A stretch of 37,859 bases of DNA, from positions 1 through 37,859 of the forward strand of contig CALYTI010000018.1 in the NCBI GenBank assembly GCA_945487035.1. The letters are read 5' to 3'. The notes under the pieces were generated by a model. The model searched no databases. It saw only the letters and a list, made by a program, of their open reading frames with translations, and was not told where the DNA came from. How positions within the stretch are numbered: the first letter of the stretch is position 1; every line of letters starts with the position of its first letter. The translations under genes were made by a program, and so were the position numbers. The DNA comes from an uncultured Bacteroidales bacterium. GTDB lineage: Bacteria; Bacteroidota; Bacteroidia; Bacteroidales; UBA932. Shown here piece by piece: positions 7,192-15,128 of this stretch.

Positions 7192-7629
7192 CTATTTCCG
7201 ACTTCCCTGCAGGGTGAGGGAGGTGCTGAGCCGGAGGTAGCTGCCGGTGTGGACGGAGAGCAGGTTGCCGCTCTGGCGCACCTGCATCGAAAGGTAGTCC
7301 CCGTTGAGGGTGCAATCCACAAAATCGGTAGTCAGCGTACCGTAGCTGTCCTTTGAGTTCACGCTCTGAATGTATATCCTGTTCCCCTCGACTCTTCCCG
7401 TAGTCTCGAAAGCCCCGTACAGGCGCACCGTATCAAATCCCGTCTTGCGGATTTGCACAACTGCCTGATAGCGGTCGTCCACCCGGCTCTGTCCCCAGCT
7501 GCCGGTCTCGTGGACTGCAAGTGTATAGGTTCCTTCAAAAGCCTTGGCAGGTGCCTCGGTTCTTCTGACTGTTACTGTGCAGCTGCTCAAAGCAAGCACT
7601 GCGGCAAGAATCGCAAAAATCTTTTTCAT
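7192..7629 (-). CDS. Small putative lipoprotein
   Basis: 145 residues from MKKIFAILAAVLALSSC, a typical signal peptide ending in a lipobox (ALSSC). I place the start at 7629 rather than 7662 because the signal peptide begins there. The mature part is a beta-rich domain with alternating polar and hydrophobic residues (AFEGTYTLAVHETG, YQAVVQIRKTG, VEGNRIYIQS, DYLSMQV), in the style of small DUF-type or lipocalin-like lipoproteins. No family is recognised. It should be anchored in an envelope membrane. It stands alone between the tRNA promoter and the divergent glycosyltransferase. Confidence 0.8.
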   Translation of the reverse strand: MKKIFAILAAVLALSSCTVTVRRTEAPAKAFEGTYTLAVHETGSWGQSRVDDRYQAVVQIRKTGFDTVRLYGAFETTGRVEGNRIYIQSVNSKDSYGTLTTDFVDCTLNGDYLSMQVRQSGNLLSVHTGSYLRLSTSLTLQGSRK

Positions 7630-7762
7630 ATGTTTAAAGTATTGAGTTGAATCAATTAACATTTAAGACCGTAAATGTAAGGATTTTTCAAACAATTGCG
7701 AAATCTTGACACCAAATACAAGATTTCACCCCATTTTTTCCTAATATTGCAACTTACAAATG

Positions 7763-7771
7763 TATATTTGC
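7763..7771 (+). promoter_or_regulatory. -7 box upstream of the GT4 gene
   Basis: TATATTTGC is an exact TAnnTTTGC match located 24 bp before the ATG at 7796. It supports starting the protein at 7796, since the upstream in-frame ATG at 7760 would lie 5' of the predicted transcript. No good -33 element is seen. Confidence 0.65.
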
Positions 7772-7795
7772 AGTTCAAGACTAAAACCGTACACG

Positions 7796-8935
7796 ATGAA
7801 AATTGCTATCATATGCGAGGTTCTCGGCAAAGCGAACAACGGCACCTCCCTCGCAGCATACAATTTGATAAACTACCTTCAGTCTCAGGGACACGATGTC
7901 AGAGTCGTATGTTCCGATGAAGACAAAAGGGGCCTGCCGGGCTACTACATACTCCAAAAGAACAAACTGGTAAGCTGGATAATCCAAAGAAACCAAATCT
8001 CCGTATCCAAATTCGACAAAGCTATAATGGAAGAAGCCCTGGACGGAGTGGAAATAGTCCATATTATGATTCCGTTCTTCCTGTCTCTTCCTGCCTCCAA
8101 GTTTGTCAAGAGCAAAGGCCTGCCGCTAACTGCGGGCTGCCACGCCCAGGCGCAGAATCTCACCAGCCATATCTTTCTGGTCGGTTGTGACTGGGCCAAC
8201 AAACTCACCTACAAATGGTATGACCACAATCTGTTCTGCCGCGCGGATGCTATTCACTATCCGACCAAATTCATGCAGGATGAGTTTGAGGCTGCTGTAG
8301 GCAGAAAGACCAACGGCTATGTCATCTCCAATGGCGTGAACGATCAGTTCAAACCCAACCCGGGACCGAAGCCTGAAGAGCTGAAAGACAGATACTGCAT
8401 AGTCTATACGGGACGCTTCTCCAAGGAGAAGTCCCACATCACTCTGCTCAAGGCAGTCGCCCAGTCCAAGTACAAGGACAAAATCCAGCTCATTTTCTGC
8501 GGCAACGGTCCTTATGATTTCGAAATCCGCGATTGGGCAAAAAGGCATCTTCCGATTCAGCCGATTATGGGATTCTTCTCCCGCGAGGAGGTGCTCAAGA
8601 TATTGAATTTCGCCGACCTCTATTGCCACCCGGCCCAGGCCGAGCTGGAGGGAATAGCCTGCCTCGAAGCAATCGCCTGCGGCCTTGTGCCTGTCATTGC
8701 CGATTCCCCGCATTGCGCCACGAAGAACTTCGCCCTCGACCCGCACTGCCTCTTCAAAGTCGGTGACAGCAAGGAGCTTGCACAGCGCATCGACTGGTTT
8801 ATCGAGCATCCTCAGGAGAAGGTGGCCCTGCGCAAGCGCTACATTGAGGAGAGTGTGCTCTACGACCAGACCAAGTGCATGAAGGCGATGGAGGATATGT
8901 TCCAAAGCGTAATAGAAGCCCATGCCAAAGCATAG
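7796..8935 (+). CDS. Family 4 glycosyltransferase (GT-B)
   Basis: About 379 residues from MKIAIICEVLG. It has the GT-B layout: an N-terminal acceptor domain with the glycine-rich start, a mid segment VISNGVNDQFKP that is the usual family 4 hinge, and a C-terminal nucleotide-sugar domain with YTGRFSKEKSHITLLKA, IFCGNGP and the E-x7-E motif in ELEGIACLEAIACG near residue 284. This resembles diacylglycerol or phosphatidylinositol glycosyltransferases, consistent with the acyltransferase gene overlapping its 3' end by 14 bp, so a glycolipid pathway is likely (inference). The sugar donor cannot be told from sequence. The start at 7796 is preferred to 7760. Confidence 0.85.
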   Translation: MKIAIICEVLGKANNGTSLAAYNLINYLQSQGHDVRVVCSDEDKRGLPGYYILQKNKLVSWIIQRNQISVSKFDKAIMEEALDGVEIVHIMIPFFLSLPASKFVKSKGLPLTAGCHAQAQNLTSHIFLVGCDWANKLTYKWYDHNLFCRADAIHYPTKFMQDEFEAAVGRKTNGYVISNGVNDQFKPNPGPKPEELKDRYCIVYTGRFSKEKSHITLLKAVAQSKYKDKIQLIFCGNGPYDFEIRDWAKRHLPIQPIMGFFSREEVLKILNFADLYCHPAQAELEGIACLEAIACGLVPVIADSPHCATKNFALDPHCLFKVGDSKELAQRIDWFIEHPQEKVALRKRYIEESVLYDQTKCMKAMEDMFQSVIEAHAKA

Positions 8936-9731
8936 GTACTACTACTGGTACGACGAGCGTAACGACGACTTCGCGAACACGGGCATCAACGGCAAACCGA
9001 CGCCCGAAGACTTCGAGTACCTGCCGCGCAATATCTTCTACCGCTTCTTCAAGCCTATAGTTTACTATGCGCTGATGGTGGTGATTTCCATAGTGGTATG
9101 GCCACTGTCCACCGTGCGCAAAGTTCACAACGCCAGGATTCTGCACAAAATCAAGGATAAGACCAAAGGATATTTCATCTTCGGCAACCATACCAGCGGC
9201 TTCTCCGACGCTCTGCTGAATCCGGTACTCTGCCTGCCGCGCTCAACCTATATTGTAGCCAGCCCGGATGCCATTTCGATTCCGTTTCTGCGCACGCTGC
9301 TGCGTTTCCTCGGGACAATGCCGGTGCCCAGCGCCCGTTCTTCATTCATAGATTTCAGGGATGCGGTCATCCGGCATTATGAGAAGGGTTGCGCCATAGC
9401 CATATATCCCGAAGCGCATATATGGCCGAAGTACAATAAGATACGCGATTTTTCAGATTCTTCGTTCAATATCCCTACCAAGCTCGGAGCCCCGTGCTTT
9501 GTGAGGAGCGCGGTCTATCGCAAACGCCGCAACGGCCGCACCTATCAGGAGATATGGTTCGACGGCCCTTTCTATCCGCGCACAGACCTGCCGCCGAAAC
9601 AGGCCCAGAAGGACCTTCGTGACCGCGTCTATGAGCAGATGTGTCTGCGCTGCAAGGATTCCGAGCTCGACGACCGCTTCCACTACATCAAAGTGGACAG
9701 CCCCGAGCTCGTAAGAAGCGAATTCGATTAA
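8922..9731 (+). CDS. PlsC-like lysophospholipid acyltransferase
   Basis: 269 residues with one hydrophobic helix near 45-65 (IVYYALMVVISIVVWPL). The acyltransferase block reads GNHTSGFSDALLNP: family enzymes normally have H-x4-D, whereas here His and Asp are six apart, as in a Bacteroidota/Firmicutes subgroup with NHTxxxxDA. The later glycine-proline block appears as YPEAHIWPK (usual FPEG), then VPSARSS for the substrate site. Expected role: acyl transfer to a lysophospholipid or glycolipid at the inner membrane. It is translationally coupled with the GT4 gene. Its stop codon overlaps the stop codon of nadE on the other strand. Confidence 0.8.
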   Translation: MPKHRYYYWYDERNDDFANTGINGKPTPEDFEYLPRNIFYRFFKPIVYYALMVVISIVVWPLSTVRKVHNARILHKIKDKTKGYFIFGNHTSGFSDALLNPVLCLPRSTYIVASPDAISIPFLRTLLRFLGTMPVPSARSSFIDFRDAVIRHYEKGCAIAIYPEAHIWPKYNKIRDFSDSSFNIPTKLGAPCFVRSAVYRKRRNGRTYQEIWFDGPFYPRTDLPPKQAQKDLRDRVYEQMCLRCKDSELDDRFHYIKVDSPELVRSEFD

Positions 9732-10480
9732 GCTCCGATTTCCGGCATATAGACCGGCAGGCGGAGTATCTCCGTCTTGAAACGGTTGATGCGGTTGAGC
9801 CTGTCTATTTTCTCCTTCTTCTCAGGAGCAGGCTCTATGCCTTCGCGTATGTACCTGTCCAGTTCGGCATAGGTGAATCCGAGTTTGATTTCATCCGGAG
9901 AACTGTTGGGCAGTCCGTCATCCGGTGTCTTGTGAACCCACTTGGAAGGCAATCCGAGGTAATCCCCGATTGCGAGCACCTCGGTGACGGTCATCATTCC
10001 GAGTACTGAGAAGCTTCCGGCAGCATCCCCGAAGAGGGTAGCATAGCCAACATAATCTTCCGACAGGTTGCAGGTGTTGACAGGGCGGCCGTTGGTGCAC
10101 TGGGCAACCGCAAAGAGCACCTTCATCCTCTCCCTTGGAGGGATATTCTGCACACACTGGGCTGAAGGCTCTATGCCAGCAGCCAGAAGGGCCTCGCGAG
10201 TAGCGCGGCAGGCTTCCGAAACGGAGATATTAAAATATCTGATACCCAGATATTTGGCTATTTCGTCTGCTTCGTTGAGGCTTTGTCCTTCATCCGGCAT
10301 CGCAACTCCAATCACTCTGTCCGGACCGAGGGCTTTTGCAAGCAAAGCGGCGGTTACGGTAGAGTCCTTGCCGCCGGAAAGACCAAGGACTGCAGTGCAG
10401 CCCTTCCCGTTTTCTTCAAACCAATTGCGGATCCACCCTATACACTTTTCGGTGTTGACCGCTGCATCAAACTTATACAT
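9728..10480 (-). CDS. nadE: NAD synthetase, ammonia-dependent
   Basis: 250 residues, the size of the stand-alone NH3-dependent enzyme with no N-terminal glutaminase domain. The PP-loop ATP pyrophosphatase motif SGGKDST is at 35-41. NTCNLSEDYVGYATLFGDAAGS forms the deamido-NAD site and KTPDDGLPNSSPDE the substrate-closing loop. It converts nicotinate adenine dinucleotide to NAD with ATP and ammonia in the cytoplasm. The promoter is shared divergently with the flavoprotein at 10531. It converges on the acyltransferase with a 4-bp overlap of the two stop codons. Confidence 0.95.
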   Translation of the reverse strand: MYKFDAAVNTEKCIGWIRNWFEENGKGCTAVLGLSGGKDSTVTAALLAKALGPDRVIGVAMPDEGQSLNEADEIAKYLGIRYFNISVSEACRATREALLAAGIEPSAQCVQNIPPRERMKVLFAVAQCTNGRPVNTCNLSEDYVGYATLFGDAAGSFSVLGMMTVTEVLAIGDYLGLPSKWVHKTPDDGLPNSSPDEIKLGFTYAELDRYIREGIEPAPEKKEKIDRLNRINRFKTEILRLPVYMPEIGA

Positions 10481-10484
10481 AGGG

Positions 10485-10493
10485 GCAAAAATA
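10485..10493 (-). promoter_or_regulatory. -7 box of nadE
   Basis: TATTTTTGC on the minus strand matches TAnnTTTGC and ends 5 bases before the nadE ATG, so the transcript is probably leaderless or nearly so. Confidence 0.6.
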
Positions 10494-10505
10494 TATAAAA
10501 TTCAT

Positions 10506-10513
10506 TAATTTTG
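10506..10513 (+). promoter_or_regulatory. -7 box of the flavoprotein gene
   Basis: TAATTTTG on the plus strand, 17 bp before the ATG at 10531, back to back with the nadE box. No clear -33 element. Confidence 0.55.
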
Positions 10514-10530
10514 GCATTCAGAGCTCAAAT

Positions 10531-11733
10531 ATGGAACAAATTGCAATCATAGGGGCCGGTGCTGCCGGCTGTTTCTGTGCGGTGGAGCTGAAGCGCCGCC
10601 GCCCGCACTCGCACATCACCGTCTATGAGGCCGCAACCAAGCCCCTCGCCAAAGTCGCCGTCACGGGCGGCGGCCGGTGCAATATCTCCAACTCCTTTGA
10701 GTACATCCGCCAGCTCGGTGAGGCCTACCCGCGCGGAGAGAGGTTGGTGCGCCACGCCTTCGCGCAGCTTTCTCCGGAGCAGACCTGCGCCTGGTGGGAG
10801 CGCGAAGGCGTGCGCCTGGTAACGCAGAGCGACGGTTGCATATTTCCCGAAAGCCAGGACGCGATGCAGGTGGTCCGCACCCTTGAGAACCTTATGCGGC
10901 GCCTTGGCATAGAGCTGCGCACGGGATGCCGCGTGCTGGAACTGAACTATGGGCCGCAAGGCTATACCCTGCGCCTGCAGCAGGGCGAAGTGCGCGCCGA
11001 CAGGGTGGTGGTCACTACGGGCGGCGGCGCGCTGGGCCTGCTTAAGCCCCTCGGGCTCGAAATCGTACCTCCCGTTCCCTCGTTATTTACCTTCCGCATC
11101 GGTGACGAGGGCCTGCGTTCCCTTATGGGCACGGTAGTGGAAGGCGTTACGCTCAGCCTTGCGGGTATGAAGAAATACCGCAGCGCCGGCACTCTGCTCC
11201 TCACCGACTGGGGCGTGAGCGGCCCCGCCACCCTCAAGCTCTCCTCCTATGCTGCACGCGAGCTCTCGGAGCGCGACTACAAAGCCACGCTGCTTGTGAA
11301 CTGGCTGTCGTCAAGCGAGCAACAGGTGCGCTCCTGGATTGAAGGTACTGCCCGGGGCGGCGCCGCGCAGAAGCTGGTCAGCTCCATCCATCCCGACGGC
11401 CTCACTTCCCGCCTCTGGTCCCACCTTCTGCGCCGCGCCGCCCTGCGCGAAGACATACGCTGGGCAGAACTCGGCTCCAAAGGCATAAGCCGCCTGGCCT
11501 CCACCCTTACCGCCGACGCCTATCCCATCACCGGCCGCTGCCGCTTCAAGGAAGAGTTCGTCACCGCCGGCGGAGTAGCCGCCTCCGAAGTCAACCCCAA
11601 GGCCCTCGAAGCGCGCAGGTATCCGCGTCTGCACTTCGCGGGAGAGGTGCTCGACATAGACGCCATCACCGGAGGCTTCAACCTCCAGGCCGCCTGGTCC
11701 ACCGCATGGACCGTCGCCTCGCAGGCGGAGTAA
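10531..11733 (+). CDS. BaiN/RdsA (HI0933/YhiN) family flavoprotein
   Basis: 400 residues, the usual family length. An N-terminal Rossmann FAD motif IIGAGAAG (6-13) is followed by the family hallmark VTGGGRCNISN near 45-55. VTTGGGALG sits in the middle, and a C-terminal FAD-contacting block AGEVLDIDAITGGFNLQAAW closes the protein. These are NAD(P)/FAD oxidoreductases; database names such as aminoacetone oxidase or BaiN dehydrogenase come from single members, and the physiological substrate is generally unknown. It is a single gene, followed after a short gap by the glycan operon with its own -7 box. Confidence 0.9.
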   Translation: MEQIAIIGAGAAGCFCAVELKRRRPHSHITVYEAATKPLAKVAVTGGGRCNISNSFEYIRQLGEAYPRGERLVRHAFAQLSPEQTCAWWEREGVRLVTQSDGCIFPESQDAMQVVRTLENLMRRLGIELRTGCRVLELNYGPQGYTLRLQQGEVRADRVVVTTGGGALGLLKPLGLEIVPPVPSLFTFRIGDEGLRSLMGTVVEGVTLSLAGMKKYRSAGTLLLTDWGVSGPATLKLSSYAARELSERDYKATLLVNWLSSSEQQVRSWIEGTARGGAAQKLVSSIHPDGLTSRLWSHLLRRAALREDIRWAELGSKGISRLASTLTADAYPITGRCRFKEEFVTAGGVAASEVNPKALEARRYPRLHFAGEVLDIDAITGGFNLQAAWSTAWTVASQAE

Positions 11734-11754
11734 GGCTATTTGCGGAAAATATTG

Positions 11755-11762
11755 TAACTTTG
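11755..11762 (+). promoter_or_regulatory. -7 box of the LicD/TagD operon
   Basis: TAACTTTG, 5 bases before the ATG at 11768, fits TAnnTTTG. There is no clear -33 element at the correct distance. It would drive the five-gene operon 11768-15952 with a nearly leaderless mRNA. Confidence 0.5.
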
Positions 11763-11767
11763 GCGCT

Positions 11768-12565
11768 ATGGAAAAACGACTTATTCCCTCAACCGAGATC
11801 CACACATATCTTCTCGATATACTGAAGGCCATCGATGCGTTCTGCACTCAAAACGGAATACGCTACTCGATGGCCTACGGTACACTTATCGGAGCCGCCC
11901 GCCACAAGGGCTTCATCCCTTGGGACGATGACATAGACCTGCTGATGCCGCGCCCTGACTTCGAGCGTTTCATTTCCACTTTCGGAAAGGAAGAGGACGC
12001 CCGCTACCGCTGCATCTACAGGGTCAATACTCCCCAAGAATACTACAAGCACATTTTCGCGAAGGTTCACGACAGCTGGACTGAGCTCAAGCAGGACAAA
12101 TACCGCTTCGGACTCTATGTGGACATCTTCCCGGTTGACGGAAAGCCGGACGATGTGCAGATTCAGCGCAAAATGGAGAAAACCCTCACGCACTATGCCC
12201 ACAGGCTCAATATCTGCAGTACCCGCTTCAATCCTTTCAATTTCCACCAGCCCCTGTTTGCCAACATAGCTGCCCACCTTCTCGGGCCGGAGCATTATCT
12301 TCGCAAATGCGATGAGCTGATGGGCCGCTACAGGTACGAGGATTGCGCCAAGGCCGGAGCCGTATCGATGACCCGCAACGGCATCAGGGAAGTGTTCGAC
12401 AAATCCCTTTTCGAGAGCTACAGGACTATGGAGTTCGAAGGTTGTCGGTTCCAGGCTTTTGCCGACAGCGAGAAATTTCTGGTGCAGCAGTACGGGGACT
12501 ATATGAAGCTGCCGCCTCTTAAGGACAGGCGCACCCACAATATCATTGCCTACAGGGTGAAATGA
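11768..12565 (+). CDS. LicD-family phosphotransferase (first copy)
   Basis: 265 residues. The LicD signature is clear: YSMAYGTLIGAARHKGFIPWDDDIDL near 37-61, a nucleotidyltransferase-fold core with the acidic DDDID cluster. Then a C-terminal QQYGDYMKLPP motif, also typical. LicD enzymes transfer phosphocholine or related phosphoalcohols from CDP-linked donors onto glycans. The operon supplies a TagD-like CDP-donor synthase, so this is a likely terminal transferase; the actual substituent is unknown. The ATGA overlap with the next gene (12562) indicates translational coupling. Confidence 0.9.
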   Translation: MEKRLIPSTEIHTYLLDILKAIDAFCTQNGIRYSMAYGTLIGAARHKGFIPWDDDIDLLMPRPDFERFISTFGKEEDARYRCIYRVNTPQEYYKHIFAKVHDSWTELKQDKYRFGLYVDIFPVDGKPDDVQIQRKMEKTLTHYAHRLNICSTRFNPFNFHQPLFANIAAHLLGPEHYLRKCDELMGRYRYEDCAKAGAVSMTRNGIREVFDKSLFESYRTMEFEGCRFQAFADSEKFLVQQYGDYMKLPPLKDRRTHNIIAYRVK

Positions 12566-13644
12566 AGATAGTCTATATCATTCACGGTCTTTACAACTCC
12601 GGGGGAATGGAAAGAATCCTTACGGAGAAGGCCAATGTCTTTGTTTCCGAGTTCGGCGATGAGGTGACAATCATCACTTCCGAGCAGAAGGGGCGCAAAC
12701 CGTTTTTCCCTCTGGATGGGAGGGTCCGCGTGATTGACCTGGGTGTGAATTACCATCTTCCGCGTTTCCACAGACTGCTCACGCAGACTCTTCTGGAATT
12801 GAGGCCGGACATCACGGTGTCGCTGTGCGGAGGTGAAATCCACAGGCTTAACGAAATCCCGGACGGCAGCGCAAAGGTGGCGGAACTGCATTTTTCCCAC
12901 GCGAGATATTATTTCAGGCGGGGCAAAGGCCTGATTCACAACCTGGTCGCAAAGCGCAAAACCCGCAAGCTCGAAATTGCCGCAGCCAAGATGGATGCCT
13001 TCGTGGTGCTGACCCGTAGAGACTTGAAAACCTGGACAGGCATTGCACCGAAGGCCTGTCAGATATACAATTTTGTAGATATTCCTCAGGGTGAGCCGTC
13101 TTCCCTGGATTCCAAGCATTGCATAAGCATAGGAAGACTGATTCCGGCCAAGAATTTCGGTGAAATGATTCAGGCCTGGGCGCTGGTTGCCCGCGTTCAT
13201 CCAGACTGGGTGCTGGATATCTACGGTCGGGGAAGTATGAAAAGGAAGCTGCAAAAGCAGATTGATGAGCTTGGTCTTTGCGGCAAGGTGCTGCTGCACG
13301 ACCCGGTGAGCGATGTGTGGTCCAGGCTTCGCGAAAGTTCCTGCTTCATTTTTACCAGCTTGAACGAAGGTATGGGTATAGCCCTGATTGAGGCTGCCGG
13401 AGCGGGACTTCCCGCTGTCAGCTATGACATAGACTGCGGCCCTTCGGAAATAATTGAAGATGGCGTAAGCGGCTATCTTGTAAGCCCTCACGACATTCAG
13501 GGGCTTGCCCGAAAGATATGCACCCTGATAGAAGATGAAGAGCTCAGAAGGAGTATGGGAGCCTCTGCACTTAAGGCTTGCGGGCGTTTCAGCAAGGAGG
13601 CTGTCATTACAAAATGGAGGGAGCTCTTCGAAAAATTGCTGTAA
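12562..13644 (+). CDS. Family 4 glycosyltransferase of the LicD operon
   Basis: 360 residues, GT-B fold. The N-terminus has IHGLYNSGGMERILTEKA, the acceptor-side loop typical of GT4 capsule and LPS enzymes. The C-terminal domain shows CISIGRLIPAKNF, LDIYGRGSMKRKL and the E-x7-E motif in NEGMGIALIEAAGAGLP near 269-277. It probably adds a hexose to a lipid-linked oligosaccharide at the cytoplasmic face of the inner membrane. ATGA overlap with the upstream licD-like gene; 33 bp separate it from the aminotransferase gene. Confidence 0.9.
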   Translation: MKIVYIIHGLYNSGGMERILTEKANVFVSEFGDEVTIITSEQKGRKPFFPLDGRVRVIDLGVNYHLPRFHRLLTQTLLELRPDITVSLCGGEIHRLNEIPDGSAKVAELHFSHARYYFRRGKGLIHNLVAKRKTRKLEIAAAKMDAFVVLTRRDLKTWTGIAPKACQIYNFVDIPQGEPSSLDSKHCISIGRLIPAKNFGEMIQAWALVARVHPDWVLDIYGRGSMKRKLQKQIDELGLCGKVLLHDPVSDVWSRLRESSCFIFTSLNEGMGIALIEAAGAGLPAVSYDIDCGPSEIIEDGVSGYLVSPHDIQGLARKICTLIEDEELRRSMGASALKACGRFSKEAVITKWRELFEKLL

Positions 13645-13677
13645 ATAGGATTATTTTGTCTAAATTCGCGCCCTGTT

Positions 13678-14724
13678 ATGATTAAGTCCTATGTTTTTCC
13701 TGGCGATATAGACGAGCAGATAGCCCGTATAGGGGCTCTGCCTTTCATCTATATGCGCACGGACGAGTTCTCCCGCATCAATCTGGAGTCCGAGCGGATG
13801 CTGCTTGAACTGATAGGGTGCAAGGGCGGAAGGACCATTGTCTACACCGGCTCTGGAACCGGCGCGATGAGCGCAATCGTTGAGAATTATGTCAGCACCC
13901 GCCGCAAAGCCTTTGTTGTGGACGGAGGCTCTTTCGGACACAGATTGTACGATCTCTGTCTTTACTACGGGCTCGATGCTGTGGATTATAAAGTTCCTTT
14001 CGGCAAGGACCTGGACTATCCTGCCCTTGAGGCAGCCCTGGTGGAGTCCGGAGCCGATACCTTCCTTGTGCAGCACCACGAGACCTCCTCGGGAGTCCTC
14101 TTCGATATCAAGCGTATAGGTGAGATTTGCCGCCGCCACAGCGTGTCCCTGGTGGTGGATGTAATCAGTTCTTTCCTCGCAGAACCTTTCGATATGGACG
14201 AGGTCGGAGCGGATATCTGCGTTACCAGCACCCAGAAAGGGCTCAATATTCCTCCGGGACTTTCCATTATTTTCTTGGGAGCCCGCCTTGAGGGCTATGA
14301 ATTTGCCCATCGCGGATACTATTGGGATTTTGAGGACAATCTGAAAAACCTGAAGCGCGGACAGACACCGTTCAGTCCCGCTACAACCATATACCTGCAA
14401 CTTCACGCAAGACTGCTCCAACTCTGCTCCGAAGGGGGAGTGGACGCCAATATTGCAAGCGTTCACCACAGGGCTGAAGTGTTCAGGGCGGAGTGCCGCA
14501 AATACGGATGGGAAATGCCTGCAGAGAGCCCTTCTGCAGCCATTACTGCCATCCAAACCCGCGATACTGCGGAGCGCAGGATATTCAAGGGCCTTATTGA
14601 CAAGTACGAAACCTACATTATGCCGGGTTCCATCCCCGGCCATTATCGAATTTCACATATGGGCTTGCAGTCCGATTCTGACCTGACCGAGCTTGCGGCC
14701 CGCATTCATGAATTTGAAGAATGA
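13678..14724 (+). CDS. Class V PLP-dependent aminotransferase (PhnW/AGXT-like)
   Basis: 348 residues. The class V (AGXT/PhnW) fold is shown by YTGSGTGAMSAIVEN near 59-73, the aspartate in VVDVISSF that contacts the PLP ring nitrogen, and the Schiff-base lysine K187 in STQKGLNIPPGL. The closest functional groups are 2-aminoethylphosphonate:pyruvate and serine/alanine:glyoxylate aminotransferases. The gene overlaps the TagD-like gene by ATGA, so product and cytidylylation are probably linked: the enzyme may create an amino-alcohol phosphate or phosphonate that is then activated with CTP. No PEP mutase or phosphonopyruvate decarboxylase gene lies in the window, which argues against a complete phosphonate pathway here. 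Confidence 0.85.
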   Translation: MIKSYVFPGDIDEQIARIGALPFIYMRTDEFSRINLESERMLLELIGCKGGRTIVYTGSGTGAMSAIVENYVSTRRKAFVVDGGSFGHRLYDLCLYYGLDAVDYKVPFGKDLDYPALEAALVESGADTFLVQHHETSSGVLFDIKRIGEICRRHSVSLVVDVISSFLAEPFDMDEVGADICVTSTQKGLNIPPGLSIIFLGARLEGYEFAHRGYYWDFEDNLKNLKRGQTPFSPATTIYLQLHARLLQLCSEGGVDANIASVHHRAEVFRAECRKYGWEMPAESPSAAITAIQTRDTAERRIFKGLIDKYETYIMPGSIPGHYRISHMGLQSDSDLTELAARIHEFEE

Positions 14725-15128
14725 AGAAAGTAATTACTTATGGGACTTTCGATCTTCTGCATCAGGGACACATCAACCTGCTGCGACGAGCAAAAGCCCT
14801 GGGAGATTACCTCATTGTAGGAGTAACGACCGAAGAATTTGACCTGGCCAGGGGTAAGACCAATATCCACGACAGCATCCAGACGCGTATCGAGGCAGTG
14901 AAGGCTACCGGATACGCGGACGAGATTATTGTTGAGGATTATGTCGGTCAAAAGATTGATGACATTGTGCGCCTCGGGGTGGATATCTTTGCCATCGGGT
15001 CCGATTGGAAAGGCAAGTTCGATTACCTTAAGAAATACTGTTCCGTTGTCTATCTTCCGCGAACGAAGGGCATTTCTTCCACTATGCTCCGGGAGGCTGT
15101 CAAGGACGGAAAAAACCTGATACGATGA
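14721..15128 (+). CDS. TagD-like glycerol-3-phosphate cytidylyltransferase family protein
   Basis: 135 residues, the normal TagD size. It has YGTFDLLHQGHINLL with the catalytic H14-x-G-H17 pair, the RG-type RTKGISSTMLR near 115-125 and a short C-terminal tail. The family joins CTP to glycerol-3-phosphate (TagD) or to phosphoethanolamine-like alcohol phosphates, yielding a CDP donor. With LicD enzymes on both sides, it presumably makes their donor. It overlaps both neighbours by ATGA, so the three genes are translated in series. Substrate assignment to glycerol phosphate is only one option given the adjacent aminotransferase. Confidence 0.9.
   Translation: MKKVITYGTFDLLHQGHINLLRRAKALGDYLIVGVTTEEFDLARGKTNIHDSIQTRIEAVKATGYADEIIVEDYVGQKIDDIVRLGVDIFAIGSDWKGKFDYLKKYCSVVYLPRTKGISSTMLREAVKDGKNLIR

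Noticed and set aside
9728..9731. Overlapping stop codons of the acyltransferase and nadE as a regulatory feature
   Set aside because: A 4-bp convergent overlap is common in compact genomes and nothing else points to regulation.
13678..15128. A full 2-aminoethylphosphonate biosynthesis cluster
   Set aside because: No PEP mutase or phosphonopyruvate decarboxylase gene is in the window; only the aminotransferase and cytidylyltransferase steps could be represented.
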